A stretch of DNA of 64,000 nucleotides, from positions 10,379,677-10,443,676 of the forward strand of contig CM119266.1 in assembly GCA_051294375.1 (NCBI GenBank). The letters run 5' to 3'. How positions within the stretch are numbered: the first letter of the stretch is position 1; each line of letters opens with the position of its first letter. This stretch comes from Paraspadella gotoi (lineage: Eukaryota; Chaetognatha). Positions 37,224 to 48,592 of the stretch are shown one piece after another. Below the pieces are notes generated by a model, which saw only the letters and a list, made by a program, of their open reading frames with translations, had not been told where the DNA came from and did not search any database. A program made the position numbers and the translations under genes.

Positions 37224-40200
37224 CTATGTATTTTCCAATTTAACATTAGTCACATTTCCTCCCTGCGAAGAGGTTAGCGTTGAAGCAGCGGTTGCTGCTC
37301 CTGGTTCTGTTTTAGTTTTTGAGGAATTCCCACCAGAATTCTTAGCTTGCCCCACAGATGTGGAACTCATATGTCCATGAGGATGATGCAATCCACCTCC
37401 ACTAGATCCACTGCCGCTTTCTTGTGGATGGTGCGTTCCTGAAAGATGCAAGTGATGTGGATGAAGAGCGCCGACCTCTTCTGACGGAAGACCAGAAGAC
37501 GTTGGGGATTCCTCATCTCTACCAATGTCCATTGCACTAACGCCAGCAGCTGAAGTAGCCACATAAGTACCTGTGGTTCCTTCTATTTTATTATTATTGT
37601 TGCTAGATGGTGCACTTTGATGTCTGTTTGCCAACGAGTTTGCATGTTCTTTAGCGTATAAAGCTAGTGCGGCGAATTGTTGCCCAGAAATTCCGCTAGC
37701 GGCGGCGGCGCTAACCGCGGTTGCAAGGGCAGAGGCACTAAGATCAGGCGACAACGCTCCCCCGGGAGAGCTCAAAGTTTCTGCTGAGGTACTTCCACCG
37801 CTGGAGAACGTCATTGCCGGCGCGCTTCTTCCCGGCTGAGCCGCCGGCGGTGAAAGTTCTCCAGCTCCACCTGAGGCTAATGCTTGCAACGAAAAACCTT
37901 GCAAGGCGGAGAATCTGGCCGCAGCCGCCGCCGCCGTCGCTGCGGCCGCGGCGACGTTTTCGTCCATCGAAGTCGCTACCGTGTGCATACTTTTGAGATG
38001 ACGGTTCAGCGTTCCGCTTTGAGAAAATCCCTTTCCGCAAATCGGACAAATATGAGGTTTTTCGCCCGTGTGAACGCGAACGTGGACCGAGAGATGGCCC
38101 TTCGTGACGAATCCGCGCCCGCAATGAGTGCAAGTGTACTTCTTCTCTCTGATATACATGTTTCCTGGTCCCGACGTTGAGGACGACGAACTTCCATGAA
38201 GTTGCACAGAGGAAGAACTACTCCCTCCAGACATCGATCGTGGATGGTGCGAAGACGTCGAGGGATGGCTGGGGTGGTGATGGTAGGGTATCAAGGCACC
38301 CCTCGACGACGAGGGCGAACGGATCGAACGTTCCGCACTGCCGGAGGCGACTCCTAATGTACTCAAAAGATGTCTCTGTTGCGACTGCAGGTGCAGTTGA
38401 TGATGAACTTCCAACTCGGCCGAAGATGGAAGCTCTTTTCCGCAAAGGGTGCACACGTGGGCAATAACTCCCGTCGGCGAGCCGGACGAAACGGAACCGG
38501 GAGGTCCGTCACCCGGATGTTGCTGTTGGAGATGGGCACGAACCGCCGCGGCGGCGGCTACGGCTGCTGCTGTATCGACGTCCGTCGGAATACCCGCGGC
38601 GGCCGCGAGGGATAACAGTTGCTGTTGTTGTTGCTGTTGTTGAGCCGCGGTTAGTTGTTGCTGCTGCTGAGCTGCAGCCGCCGCTGCAGCTAGAGCAGCT
38701 GCTGACAAACCAGGGAGCGGATTGTTGCCAGTTTCGTCTATATTAACGACATAAGACACTTTACTTATGCTGGGATTATTATTTATTGATTTATTTATGG
38801 ATTAATTAATTGATTAATTAATCGATTAGCTCATTATCTTGTGGACTAATTTAGTTATTGATCGATAATTTATTGATTCAATCAATCAATCAGTCAATCA
38901 ATTATTTAGGTAATTAATTAATTAATTTAATAATTCGTATACCTCTTCGAACCGAGGAACTGAACAACGATCGGAGTTGACTAGAAGAGAGGGGAAGGGA
39001 ATCCTTGGCGGCCGCGGCGGCGGCCATATGCTGCGCCAGGGAGGAGACCGTCGGCAGCTTCCCGGCGCCGCCGACGACCTCCCCGGGTTCGCGTCCCGGC
39101 GCGTTTTTGCCTGGAGAGAGGAAAGGAGAAAATAAGGGAAGGAAAGGAAAAGGGGAAAGGAAGAAAAGAATAAAAAAAGGAAAATGAAGGAAAGGAAAGG
39201 AAAAAAGGAATGAAGGAAAAAAAAAAAGAAAAGAAAGAAGTAAGGAGAGAAGGAAAGGAAGGAAGAAAGGAAAAAAAAAAAGAAAAGAAAGGAATGAGGG
39301 ATGAAATTAAAAGTAGGGACCTTCTGCGATGTATAAATTCTCTTGATCTTCTTCGTCTTCGTCGCTGCTATCTACAGCAGTGGAACCTCTCTGATCCCCC
39401 GTCGATGAGGAGCTGCTTAAACCTCGTTGATGATGAGAAGTTCCTTCAAGGGCAAGGGAGGCGCGGTGGAGGGTTATTAAACAAGGTTCTTGTAAAAATA
39501 ACCAAAAAAATATCTTTAATTAAATCTAATCCATATTGTAATAATCCTTTCTTTTCTAATCTAATCTAATCCATGTATATTTACCGGAAGAATGCGGCTG
39601 GAAGGGAGAGTGATGGGAGGAAGAGGATTGGTTGCTATGGTAACTACTATGATGATGACCGTCTCCGGAAGCGGAAGCGGCAATTCCCTGAAACGAAGAG
39701 GGAGATGAGATTAGGCTGGGCCTTTCCAAATGTCTCGGACTCTACCATCATTAAGAAATATGATGTTCATTTTATAATTTTTTCTGGTTGTGCTTACGAT
39801 GATTCATGGACATAAAGAACCGATTAAAAAGTTGGTAATAGTTTTGACATAAATAAGTTGTTATAATAGCTTTAGCTTTTTTATGAATTTTTTTTCTTCA
39901 TGACAATATTAAAAAAATGTTCATCATTACTAAAAAAAACCTTCAAAAACCACCGCAAAAAACTCACAAAACCACCACAAAAAACTCACAACCCCCGCTC
40001 CACTGTCAAAAACCAAAACCCCCACCTGAGAAATAGGCGTTGAGGTGGCAGACATGTAAAGACCCGAGTTAGAAGCGGAAGGCGGAGGGGACTCGGAGGT
40101 TGCGAGCCCGTAGTTGCCACTCCCCCCTCCGACGACGCCGGGCGACGTGGGCGGCGCCAGGCCGTAAGCGCCGGCGTCGCCGATGGTGCCGATTCCGGCC

Positions 40201-42336
40201 ACGCCCACGGCCGCAGATGGCAACGAAGGATTCAGTTTGGAAGAAGAAGACGTCGAGTATGATGCCGTGGGGAAGGCGGTGCCGGCGGCGGAGGGGACGC
40301 CGGTGGCGGCGTCCGAGTCTCGTATCACCATGGAAACGGGTCCCGTCGGCGACTCGGGATCGTCGCTGACGGGTTCGTGGTGGACGTCGCCTCCGAGACG
40401 CGACGGTCCCGACGACGACGACATCGACGACATCATGGGATGACCCATGAAGGCCGACGTCGTCGAAGGAAGGAGACCCTCGGCGCCGACGACGGCGTCC
40501 GGATGCGGCGCGGCCGACGCCGCCGCGGAGCCGCCGTGTACGCCGACGATGGACTCGACGTCGCTGGGCGAACCCATCTCGTCTCTGAGGAGAGGCCCCG
40601 CGCCGACGGGGAGATGGGCCGAGGCCAGATCGGACGGCGTCGAAGCGAGGGGACGACCCATGATCCCAACGCCGCCGCCGCCGCCGACCCCCGCCACCAG
40701 GCTGTGCGAGGAGATACCCGATGACCCGCTGAGCTGCTGCAGGGAGGAGGAGGAACCGCCTCCGCCGACGCCGCCGCCGCCGCCGCCGGGGATCAGCAGC
40801 GAGACGCCGCCGGAAGAGGCCGCGGTGGCGTTACCCGAAGAATCCGTTGTACCCACAGAAATGTCTTGCATGGACTCGTGACTGCTGGAAGGACGTCGAA
40901 AAATTGTTTCCTGTTTGGGGGGGGGGATTTTGAGAGTTTGGGGAGAGGGCGGGGTTTCGGCGTGGAATCGTAAAGAAGGTTGTAAAGATGGTTTAAAATA
41001 GAAATCTTTCAGACAATGTGTCAGATAAATTAGAATTTTTTGAACTACTCTTTAAAGAGTAATTCTTATTGTAGCTTTACATTTTTTAACAAATATACAT
41101 ACACAAGGACTTAGTTATTAACTAAGATTAACAAATTTACCGGAATAATATAACGTTAATCCGTTAGAATTAAACACTTCCAATGAATCCACCAACCGTC
41201 TTTTGATCTTACCTGAATGATGAACCGGTTCAATGATGACGGGAGCGTCCGACCGGATACAAATAAGGCCATCGATGCAGAGAACTGAGGAGAACTGGAC
41301 GTACTGTTCGCACACACTGCGGACCGTCGCCAGCAGCATTTTTGAAAGTTCGTCCTCCGCCCTGGGGGGTAAGGATTTGTTATCGTTATCCAATATCCAA
41401 TATTGTTGTCACTGGTTTAAACGTTTCAAACAACGAATTACTGCAGTAGTATTAACTCTAGCCGAATAATAAAATTCGTTTTACAAAACATATTGAAGCT
41501 AAAGTAGTAAGAGGTTTTATCCCCAAAGCTCTGTTTTCATTCATAGATTTGACTAGTTTACTGTTTGTGTTTGTCAATATTCTGATAGTTTTTTGTTATA
41601 TATTCAGTTTCTGGTGATACTATTTCAAAGTCAAGTTCGCCTCACAATCCGCAATCCTCAGAGTTCACGCTGGATTTTAAACCCTGCTCAGTGAGCAGTG
41701 TGCACTCACATCCTGATTCTCCCGGTCTGTCTGGCGTAAGTATCCAGAAGATGGCCGAGGAATTCCGAGGCGGTCATTCGCGACTGTTTGCAATATCGAA
41801 AGAATTTGTCGTGCACGTTCTCGCCCGCCTCTACGTAAATGTCGAACAGGCTACTTTCGTGGCTGCCCCCTGAGAGAGCGAGAGGAAGGAAGAGGGAAAG
41901 AGAGAGACGGAGAGATAGAGACAGAGATATTGAGGAAAAGGGGCAAAGATGAAGTAATTCTAGTAAGAGCTTCAACAGAATTATATGCTAACGGTAGCTC
42001 TCAAAGTGATGATTGCAAATTAAACCATATCGAGATCTTCATTGTCTAATGCTCGTCATTATCTCTGTAATAATTGTAATCATTTTTAAACATCCCCGTC
42101 GCCATCGTCTTCTCACCCGGCGGTTGAGGGAGTTGACCGGGGGCGCCGGCTGAACCAGCAGCTGGGGGCGAAGTAGCCATCGGGGTTGGGGGCGCCGCGG
42201 TCGGGATCGGGGGGTGGCCATGACTAGCGGGTGCTGCGGCGGTCGCCGCGGAAGTCGCGGAGGATGCTGCGGAAGGCGGGGTGGAGACGAAGCCTGATGA
42301 CGGGAGCGGCGCCTCGCGTTTACGCTTGGAAGACAT
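37224..42336 (-). CDS. Ala/Gln/Gly/Ser-rich C2H2 zinc-finger factor, eight coding exons
   Basis: Likely sequence-specific nuclear regulator of about 1100 residues. Exons: 42336-42117, 41869-41710, 41361-41213, 40910-40026, 39687-39585, 39443-39321, 39110-38943, 38737-37224. Six junctions keep phase. The one between 41213 and 40910 does not (phase 1 into phase 0), so a small exon may be missing from this model. N-terminus MSSKRKREAPLPSSG, then a non-repetitive folded-looking stretch in exons 2-3 (SLFDIYVEAGENVHDKFFRY, then CEQYVQFSSVLCIDGLICI). A long Gly/Ser/Ala exon follows, then poly-Ala/Gln. Zinc fingers in the last exon: CTLCGKELPSSAELEVH, CTHCGRGFVTKGHLSVH and CPICGKGFSQSGTLNRH, the last two joined by HTGEKPH. 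His- and Ser-rich tails follow. Orthology not recognised. Confidence 0.85.
38770..38942. repeat. Degenerate (ATTA/ATTGATT)n in an intron
   Basis: Intron between the exons ending 38943 and starting 38737. It consists almost wholly of ATTAATTAATTGATT-like units. Confidence 0.6.
39111..39320 (-). repeat. Intron made of a near-pure polypyrimidine tract
   Basis: On the plus strand about 200 nt are almost only A and G (GGAAAGGAAAAGGGGAAAGG type), i.e. C/T on the transcribed strand. The tract fills the intron between two coding exons of the Ala/Gln-rich zinc-finger gene. Confidence 0.8.
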
Positions 42337-43070
42337 GCTGGAGGAGGAGGAGGAGGAGGAAGGGGAGGGGAGTGTCTCTTTTTAGTCATGCTCGATCTTC
42401 TTATTAATTTTAAGATTATGATCGCTGGAGATAAATTTGTCGAAATAGAATTAGATACTAAAATTTACTCCGCCAGAGAAGACCAAGATCAATAAAGTTT
42501 AGAAGAATAAAACTGAACAATAATTATAATAAAGAAAAAAAACTAGCTCCCAAATTCGACGCGAAAGTTATGTAATTGGTATATCAATAAAACGATATTA
42601 AATCTGCATTCTTTTGATATTATTACATATCATTGGAGGAATCCATAACAAGGACGAGATGGGGAGAGAGAAAAAAATGACGTTTGACTGACGCCCTCAT
42701 TCCGCCCCTCAGTTTCTATTAGTCCCTTCGTCTCCCTATTTTCCCGATCCAAGATTTTTTTTTTTTTTTCGTTATTTAAAAAAAAAAAAGCAACAGGGTT
42801 TGCGTGTTGGGAGTTAGGTTTGAAACGACCCAGTCTGCGATGTTAAGTTAACTAGCAGACTAATAAACAACCTCAGCGGCGTTTTAATTGGCTAACGAAA
42901 TCAACTGTTATTTAGAAAATACAATACTTATATACGTATTAAATCGCTAACAAATTATTACCACTGATTATTTTCCGTCGAAATTACGAATTTTATTAAG
43001 CAGACGCACGTAGGACGCATTTCGCAACCAAAACATTAGCGAGAGCGACATGGAAGACGACGACGACGAA

Positions 43071-43105
<35 letters not shown>

Positions 43106-44422
43106 CGGCAACGGCGGCGCGTTTCAAATGTAGGGCATTTCCGAGAGTGGCAGACGTTGGACGCTCGGAAATTTTGTCGGAAACCCTTTTCCGACGAAGG
43201 AGCGCAAGTCGTAAGGAAGGAATACATTTTAGCGGCGATACGCGAGATTATCCCACGAGTAGTTAAGAAAATGATACGAGTAAAGCGTTAAGGCTAGATT
43301 TTGGGTAAATTCTATTTAAGTCAAACGGTCAAAAGACATTTGATGGCAATGTGCAAGTTATCTGAGGGATTGACCACAGTCGATATAACCATCATATAAT
43401 AATATAATATAATATAATAATATAACAATCATAACGTATATAGGCTCTGTCGACAAGCAAAAGTTAATTACTTAGTATTGCTTCATCCCTCACCGAAATG
43501 AACCTCGTGAGAAAAAAGTTCTGTGATATTTGACGCTTAATCGTTTCGTCAGACGATGCGCTCTCCTTTACCTAAGGGTCTGACCGCGGGACGGGAAAAC
43601 TATTTAAACCACTTGACCAATTGTAATTCCTTTTTTAAGAAACATTATTTTTCTTATATAATCTTTAAAAATCACATCACAAGGCCGACAAGGTCCGTCT
43701 AAAGGTCTGTTACGTTGATGATATTCTTATAAAGCATCCGGTATTCAAAGTTATAAAGTGGCGCGGTTTTTTTTCACCTGAGTTTACTTCCCATATTTCT
43801 CCCCCCCGCTCACATTCTCCACAACTAATTGGTTTGCTTTCTCTACGAGACGCGAATCCACTCGGGGTCTAATCGGGTCCGTCGCGTCACGCTTCGGTCT
43901 CGTACCTGACATACGTCATCCGGGGTTTCTCCATTTGGCTGGAAAAAAAAAAAGCCTGACGGTCAACATCGAACGACGACCGTCACCGCCATCACATTCT
44001 TCCCGATGACATATAGGCTAAGTGGTTTTTGTTTTTGTTTACTTTGTTTGTTTACTGTTTATAGTATGTCTTTACTTTCTCTTTTCTCGTGTAATATAGC
44101 TTTAAACGATGAGCGCCTATCTTTCACGATCGGTCCCCCAGACGTGATTTCTTTCCAGGCCAACGACGTCACCGGAAACGAGAGGCGAATGTAAGGCATC
44201 CGCCATCGCTGCTCTACATTTCGGCGGCGGCGGCGGCGGCGGAAGCGGCATCGTCGCGGCAGGGTTTTCGATTCACATCCAAGATGGCGGCGTCTGTCGG
44301 GGCGAAGACTCGAAGGGACGCGTTTACGATCGTAGAATTGGGGGGCGAGGGACGCTTGGCGTCATAATGGCACGGATATCGTAAATGTCTAACTCTCTTT
44401 TGATTTATTTTTTGAATAATTT
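42337..44422. other. Upstream region of the Ala/Gln-rich zinc-finger gene
   Basis: Contains the presumed promoter/5' UTR of the gene starting at 42336, a (GAC)n run at 43059-43102, CRE-like TGACATACGTCA near 43909-43920, and a (CGG)n stretch at 44222-44240 just before the YY1-type motif. No convincing additional gene. Confidence 0.45.
44281..44291 (+). promoter_or_regulatory. YY1-type initiator motif AAGATGGCGGC
   Basis: Exact match to the classical YY1 consensus, following a (CGG)n-rich stretch. The ATG inside opens a frame of only 27 codons (stop at about 44365). In animals this motif often sits just downstream of transcription starts. The function here is inferred from the motif only. Confidence 0.4.
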
Positions 44423-44684
44423 TCATTCATTCATTCATTCATTCATTCATTCATTCATTCATTCATTCATTCATTCATTCATTTATTCATTCATTCATTC
44501 ATTCATTCATTCATTCATTCATTCATTCATTCATTCATTCCTTCATTCATTAATCTCTCTCTCTCTGCTCTTCATCTTCTTACTCGCGGTCTCGATCTTC
44601 TCTCTCTCTCTGTCTCATCTCGTCTCTCAGTGACCTCCCCCGTTTGTTTTATATAAAATTCATTATCTGTCTCCTCGTCATCAC

Positions 44685-44720
<36 letters not shown>

Positions 44721-44763
44721 TATCATCATCATCTTCATCATCATCATCATCATCATCATCATC
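44423..44763. repeat. (CATT)n followed by (CAT)n microsatellites
   Basis: ATTC units fill 44423-44551; a CT-rich link follows, then (CAT)n at 44680-44763 with a few interruptions. Long open frames here are repeat artefacts. Confidence 0.95.
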
Positions 44764-45084
44764 TCAAACCGGCAAAGGATGATTTACAAATTCGGCTTCT
44801 CTTTTCGTGATCAAATTATTTCGCCTTCTCAAAACGAATTCGACAGAAAATCTTTCAATTTGCATTTCTGATTCTTCTTCTTTTTTTTTCCATGAATTTG
44901 AAGCCTGATTATATTTTTCGTTTTTACAAACGAGCGAAATGAATTCGATTATTGAAAAGACGAGAGGGAAAATCAAATTCATTTTCTTTGATTTCTCCAG
45001 ATAAGAAAAGCCGGTTTATATTTTTTATTTTTTTCTGTCCTGATTTTTCAAATTTGCATGAGCCGCCGTAGCCGGCCGGTCGGT

Positions 45085-45092
45085 CTCTCTCT

Positions 45093-45151
<59 letters not shown>

Positions 45152-45156
45152 CTCTC

Positions 45157-45189
<33 letters not shown>

Positions 45190-45204
45190 CTCTCTCTCTT
45201 CTCT

Positions 45205-45289
<85 letters not shown>

Positions 45290-45377
45290 CTCTCTTTCTC
45301 TCTCTCTCCTCTCCTGTCTTCTCTCCTCCTCTCTCTCTCTCTCTTCTTTCTCTCTCGTCTTCGTCTCTTCTCTCTCT

Positions 45378-45420
<43 letters not shown>
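45085..45420. repeat. (CT)n microsatellite, interrupted
   Basis: About 335 nt of CT dinucleotides with occasional TTCT or CCTCT interruptions. Confidence 0.95.
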
Positions 45421-45422
<2 letters not shown>

Positions 45423-45848
45423 TGTTTCCTTTTGAAAATTTCATGTTTTAATTTCTCGAGTAATCGTCCAATGACGCGACGCAATGGGACCGGAAACGGC
45501 GAGCGGACCAATCATCGTCGAGGGAATCCACGAATCTCAAAAAAAAAAAAACGACCGCCGACGAAAGAAAAAAGATGATATCGATGAATTATTTTCTCTT
45601 TTTTTAGGTTTTATATTCGAACTAAAAAAAAGGGAAGAAAAAATGAAAAAAAAAAAAAAAAGAGAAAAAAAAATTGACAAAAGAATCTTTTTTTTTTTTC
45701 GTTCTTTGCCTCCCCGTGTCGGTAGAACCGTCGTCGTCGCTGCGGTTTCGTCGTCGTCGTCGTCGTCGCGGTTGAAGCCAATCATGGAATTCAGACCTCA
45801 TGAAAGTTAGGCCGGGGGAAAAAAGTTGGCAGCCAGTCGTTTATCATC

Positions 45849-45850
<2 letters not shown>

Positions 45851-45944
<94 letters not shown>
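45851..45944. repeat. (GA)n microsatellite
   Basis: An uninterrupted run of about 47 GA units. Confidence 0.97.
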
Positions 45945-45947
<3 letters not shown>

Positions 45948-46678
45948 GGTTCCACAGGTCGATGAGAGAGGATGTGTTTCCAGGTTTTTTTTCCCTTCAG
46001 ACGTCGGTAAGATGTCTCTCCTGTGGAAAAGCTTTCTACTCGTGTTTGAGGTTAAAACGAGTTTGTTTCTTTTTTTTCTTAGTGTTTTTTTAACTGTTAG
46101 AAAAACTAAGAGAGTTTTAAAACATCGAGAAAAATAATTTGATTTCCGAGTTTATTTTTGTACAGATGTCGTAAGATTTTCCGCTCGATCTTCCAACTGT
46201 GGAAACGGAAATGGGGAAACATGATTAGATTAATTGCGTGACAACGAAGATGCATTACGAGGATTCGAGGCAAAGACCAAAAATATCGCCTTGAAATTTG
46301 ACTGAAAAAAAAATATTAGACGAGGCTACCCACTCTGGACCCAATGTGACAAGAAAGTAATTGCGACATATTTCGTGTAATATTTGTTTTTTTGATTATG
46401 TAGTCACGTGATCATCGGAAAATTAACGAAAGAAAGTTTTTTTTTTCGCAATTTGGGTTATTTCCCAGGGCAGTAAGACAACGATTTTCCTAGCGATAAT
46501 TAAACTGAGATTTCGCAGTCCGCGAGTGAGCCACTTTCTTTTCTTTTTCTTTTCTTCTCTTTCTTTTCTCGCCTTTTTTTTTTCTTCTCTTCTTTCGGAA
46601 TTACTTTCCCCGTCCTTTCGTCGGCGTCGAATCCTGGGGATGCGAGGTCGACGGCGCTGGGATCGATTGCCGAATTTG

Positions 46679-46739
46679 ATTGGACGAGGTGATTGGCGGA
46701 TCTTGATTGGACGAATCCGATTGGCTGCATTTCGATTGG
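46679..46739 (-). promoter_or_regulatory. Cluster of five CCAAT boxes with ~14-bp spacing
   Basis: ATTGG (CCAAT on the minus strand) begins at 46679, 46692, 46706, 46720 and 46735; the surrounding phrase is GATTGGACGA or similar. NF-Y binds CCAAT. The cluster may be a minus-strand promoter or enhancer element, or simply a short tandem array. Confidence 0.4.
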
Positions 46740-47132
46740 TTTTCTTTCTCCCGATTGTCAAATTCTAATTCTCCCGACGTCGATTAATCTCGATTCTCGC
46801 GGAATCCGGTTTTTTTTTCTGAAATAAAATTAAAAACCACAATAATTCTCATTTAGCGCCTTTTTTTTTTCCTTCTTTCTCTTTTCATTAGGAGATCACG
46901 AAAGTGAAGAATAGAACGGCCGCGGACGTTTGTGACGCGTCACGCGACGTCGCGATTCCTCGAGTGACGCTTACGCGATCGTTGTCCTCCTCGACGTCGG
47001 ATTTGCGTCGGCATTTGCGTCGGCATTTGCGTCGGAATCTGCGTTCTCGTCGGCGTCGCCATTCGTCGTAACGAAAATCGTAATGTAGGGTAAAACGAGG
47101 CGTTATTTCTTGAGGAAGGGGTTGGAGCGGTG

Positions 47133-47135
<3 letters not shown>

Positions 47136-47210
<75 letters not shown>

Positions 47211-47232
47211 CTTCTCTCTCTCTCTCTCTCTC
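47136..47232. repeat. (CT)n microsatellite
   Basis: About 97 nt of CT units with two short interruptions. Confidence 0.95.
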
Positions 47233-48507
47233 ACCCTTATTCGGTCGCATGTAATAACGCAAATCTTAGACAAACCCAAGAATCTATTCCACATAGCTTT
47301 TTTAAAGCGTCGCCACTTGAAAAAAAGTACCATTTCGTAATTTTGTTCTCTTGCCGTCTTTAAGTCTCAAACCCATCATTGCCGAAAGATTAAACAAAAG
47401 TACATAAAGTGATAAACCCTTCCAGAAACGAATTGAAACAGACTTTGCCGGAATTTTTAAATCTTTGAAGGGGGGCGTACAGGGGGGGGACGAAATAAAG
47501 AAAAGCGGGCGATTCTCGGTTGAAACAACAAGAGTCCAAGGTTACAACATGGCGGGGGGTGGCCAAAGTTGCGGGCGAAATTGTTGGCGGCCTGACGAGG
47601 GCCGTCGTGCCGGGGATACCCAGCGATGGAGGAGGTTGTTGAAAGTTGAGGGTAACAGGTGGAGTTAGGAAAGGGGGATGGACCGGGATGGTGAAAGCTC
47701 ACGAGTCTTTACTGGATAATTGGACGAGAATATTTAACCCTTCCGCCTTCGGGTTTAATTTTCCAGGTTTTCTTTGTTACTGTCGAGAAACCGACTTTTT
47801 CGCATTCTTTATCTTCTTCTTCTTCTTCTTCTTCGACTTTATCCTTTATTCCTTCGTCTTCTTCCTCTTCCTCTTCTTCTTCTCCTTCATTGTCTTATTC
47901 CAACCATCTCCCTATTCTTTCACTTTATTAATCAACTTCTTTCACTAATTCTCCATTTTTCGCCTCGTCGGCTTTCAATTTTATTATAAATGAAGTTCTT
48001 AAATGATTAAATCTTATTAATTAACAAATATTAAAGCAACCCTGGTTACACCAAATCCGTAATTCCTTCCCGATTCCTCCGTTCGACGGTCGAGGAAGAA
48101 AAGATAATGGGAATAATCGTTTAAATAGAAAACTTTCAGGGAAATGGGCGAATACAAATCGCCGAGGCCAACTCCTACTCAACCCAAGCCCAAACCCCCA
48201 AGGCCAGCCCCGATCCAGAACCATCTCGTTCGGATCCGGTCGAACGATCAAAGGAAGACGTCAGCAGCGCGAGACGATTTCGCGAGCGACGTCTCGCGTC
48301 GCGTAACGGAAAACATTCAGCGCGCGCGACGGAGATGGAGACAGAGACGAAGATGGAGTTGGAGAAAAAGACGTAAAAGGAGACAGAGATGGAGACACAC
48401 AGAATGTTGACTCTCCCACACAAAATCGGAATGTATAAGAGAGAAAGAAATCCGCACACACAGACTCACAGTTAAGAACAAACCCACCCACTTACAAAAC
48501 ACACTCT

Positions 48508-48592
48508 TTCTCCTCTTCTCTCTCTCTTCTCTCTCTTCTCTCTCTCTCTCTCTCTCTTCTCCTCTCCTCTCTCTCTCTCTCTCTCTCTCTCA
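48508..48592. repeat. (CT)n microsatellite, interrupted
   Basis: CT-rich tract with TTCT interruptions, followed by ACACCCCG. Confidence 0.9.

Noticed and set aside
44423-44551. Regularly spaced repeats considered as a CRISPR-like array
   Set aside because: Continuous 4-nt units without spacers, in a eukaryotic intron-bearing locus.
44385-44871. Frames reading FIHSFIHS and poly-Ile
   Set aside because: Translations of (CATT)n and (CAT)n repeats.
45058-45511. Ser/Leu-rich and Arg/Glu-rich frames
   Set aside because: Translations of the (CT)n/(GA)n microsatellite on both strands.
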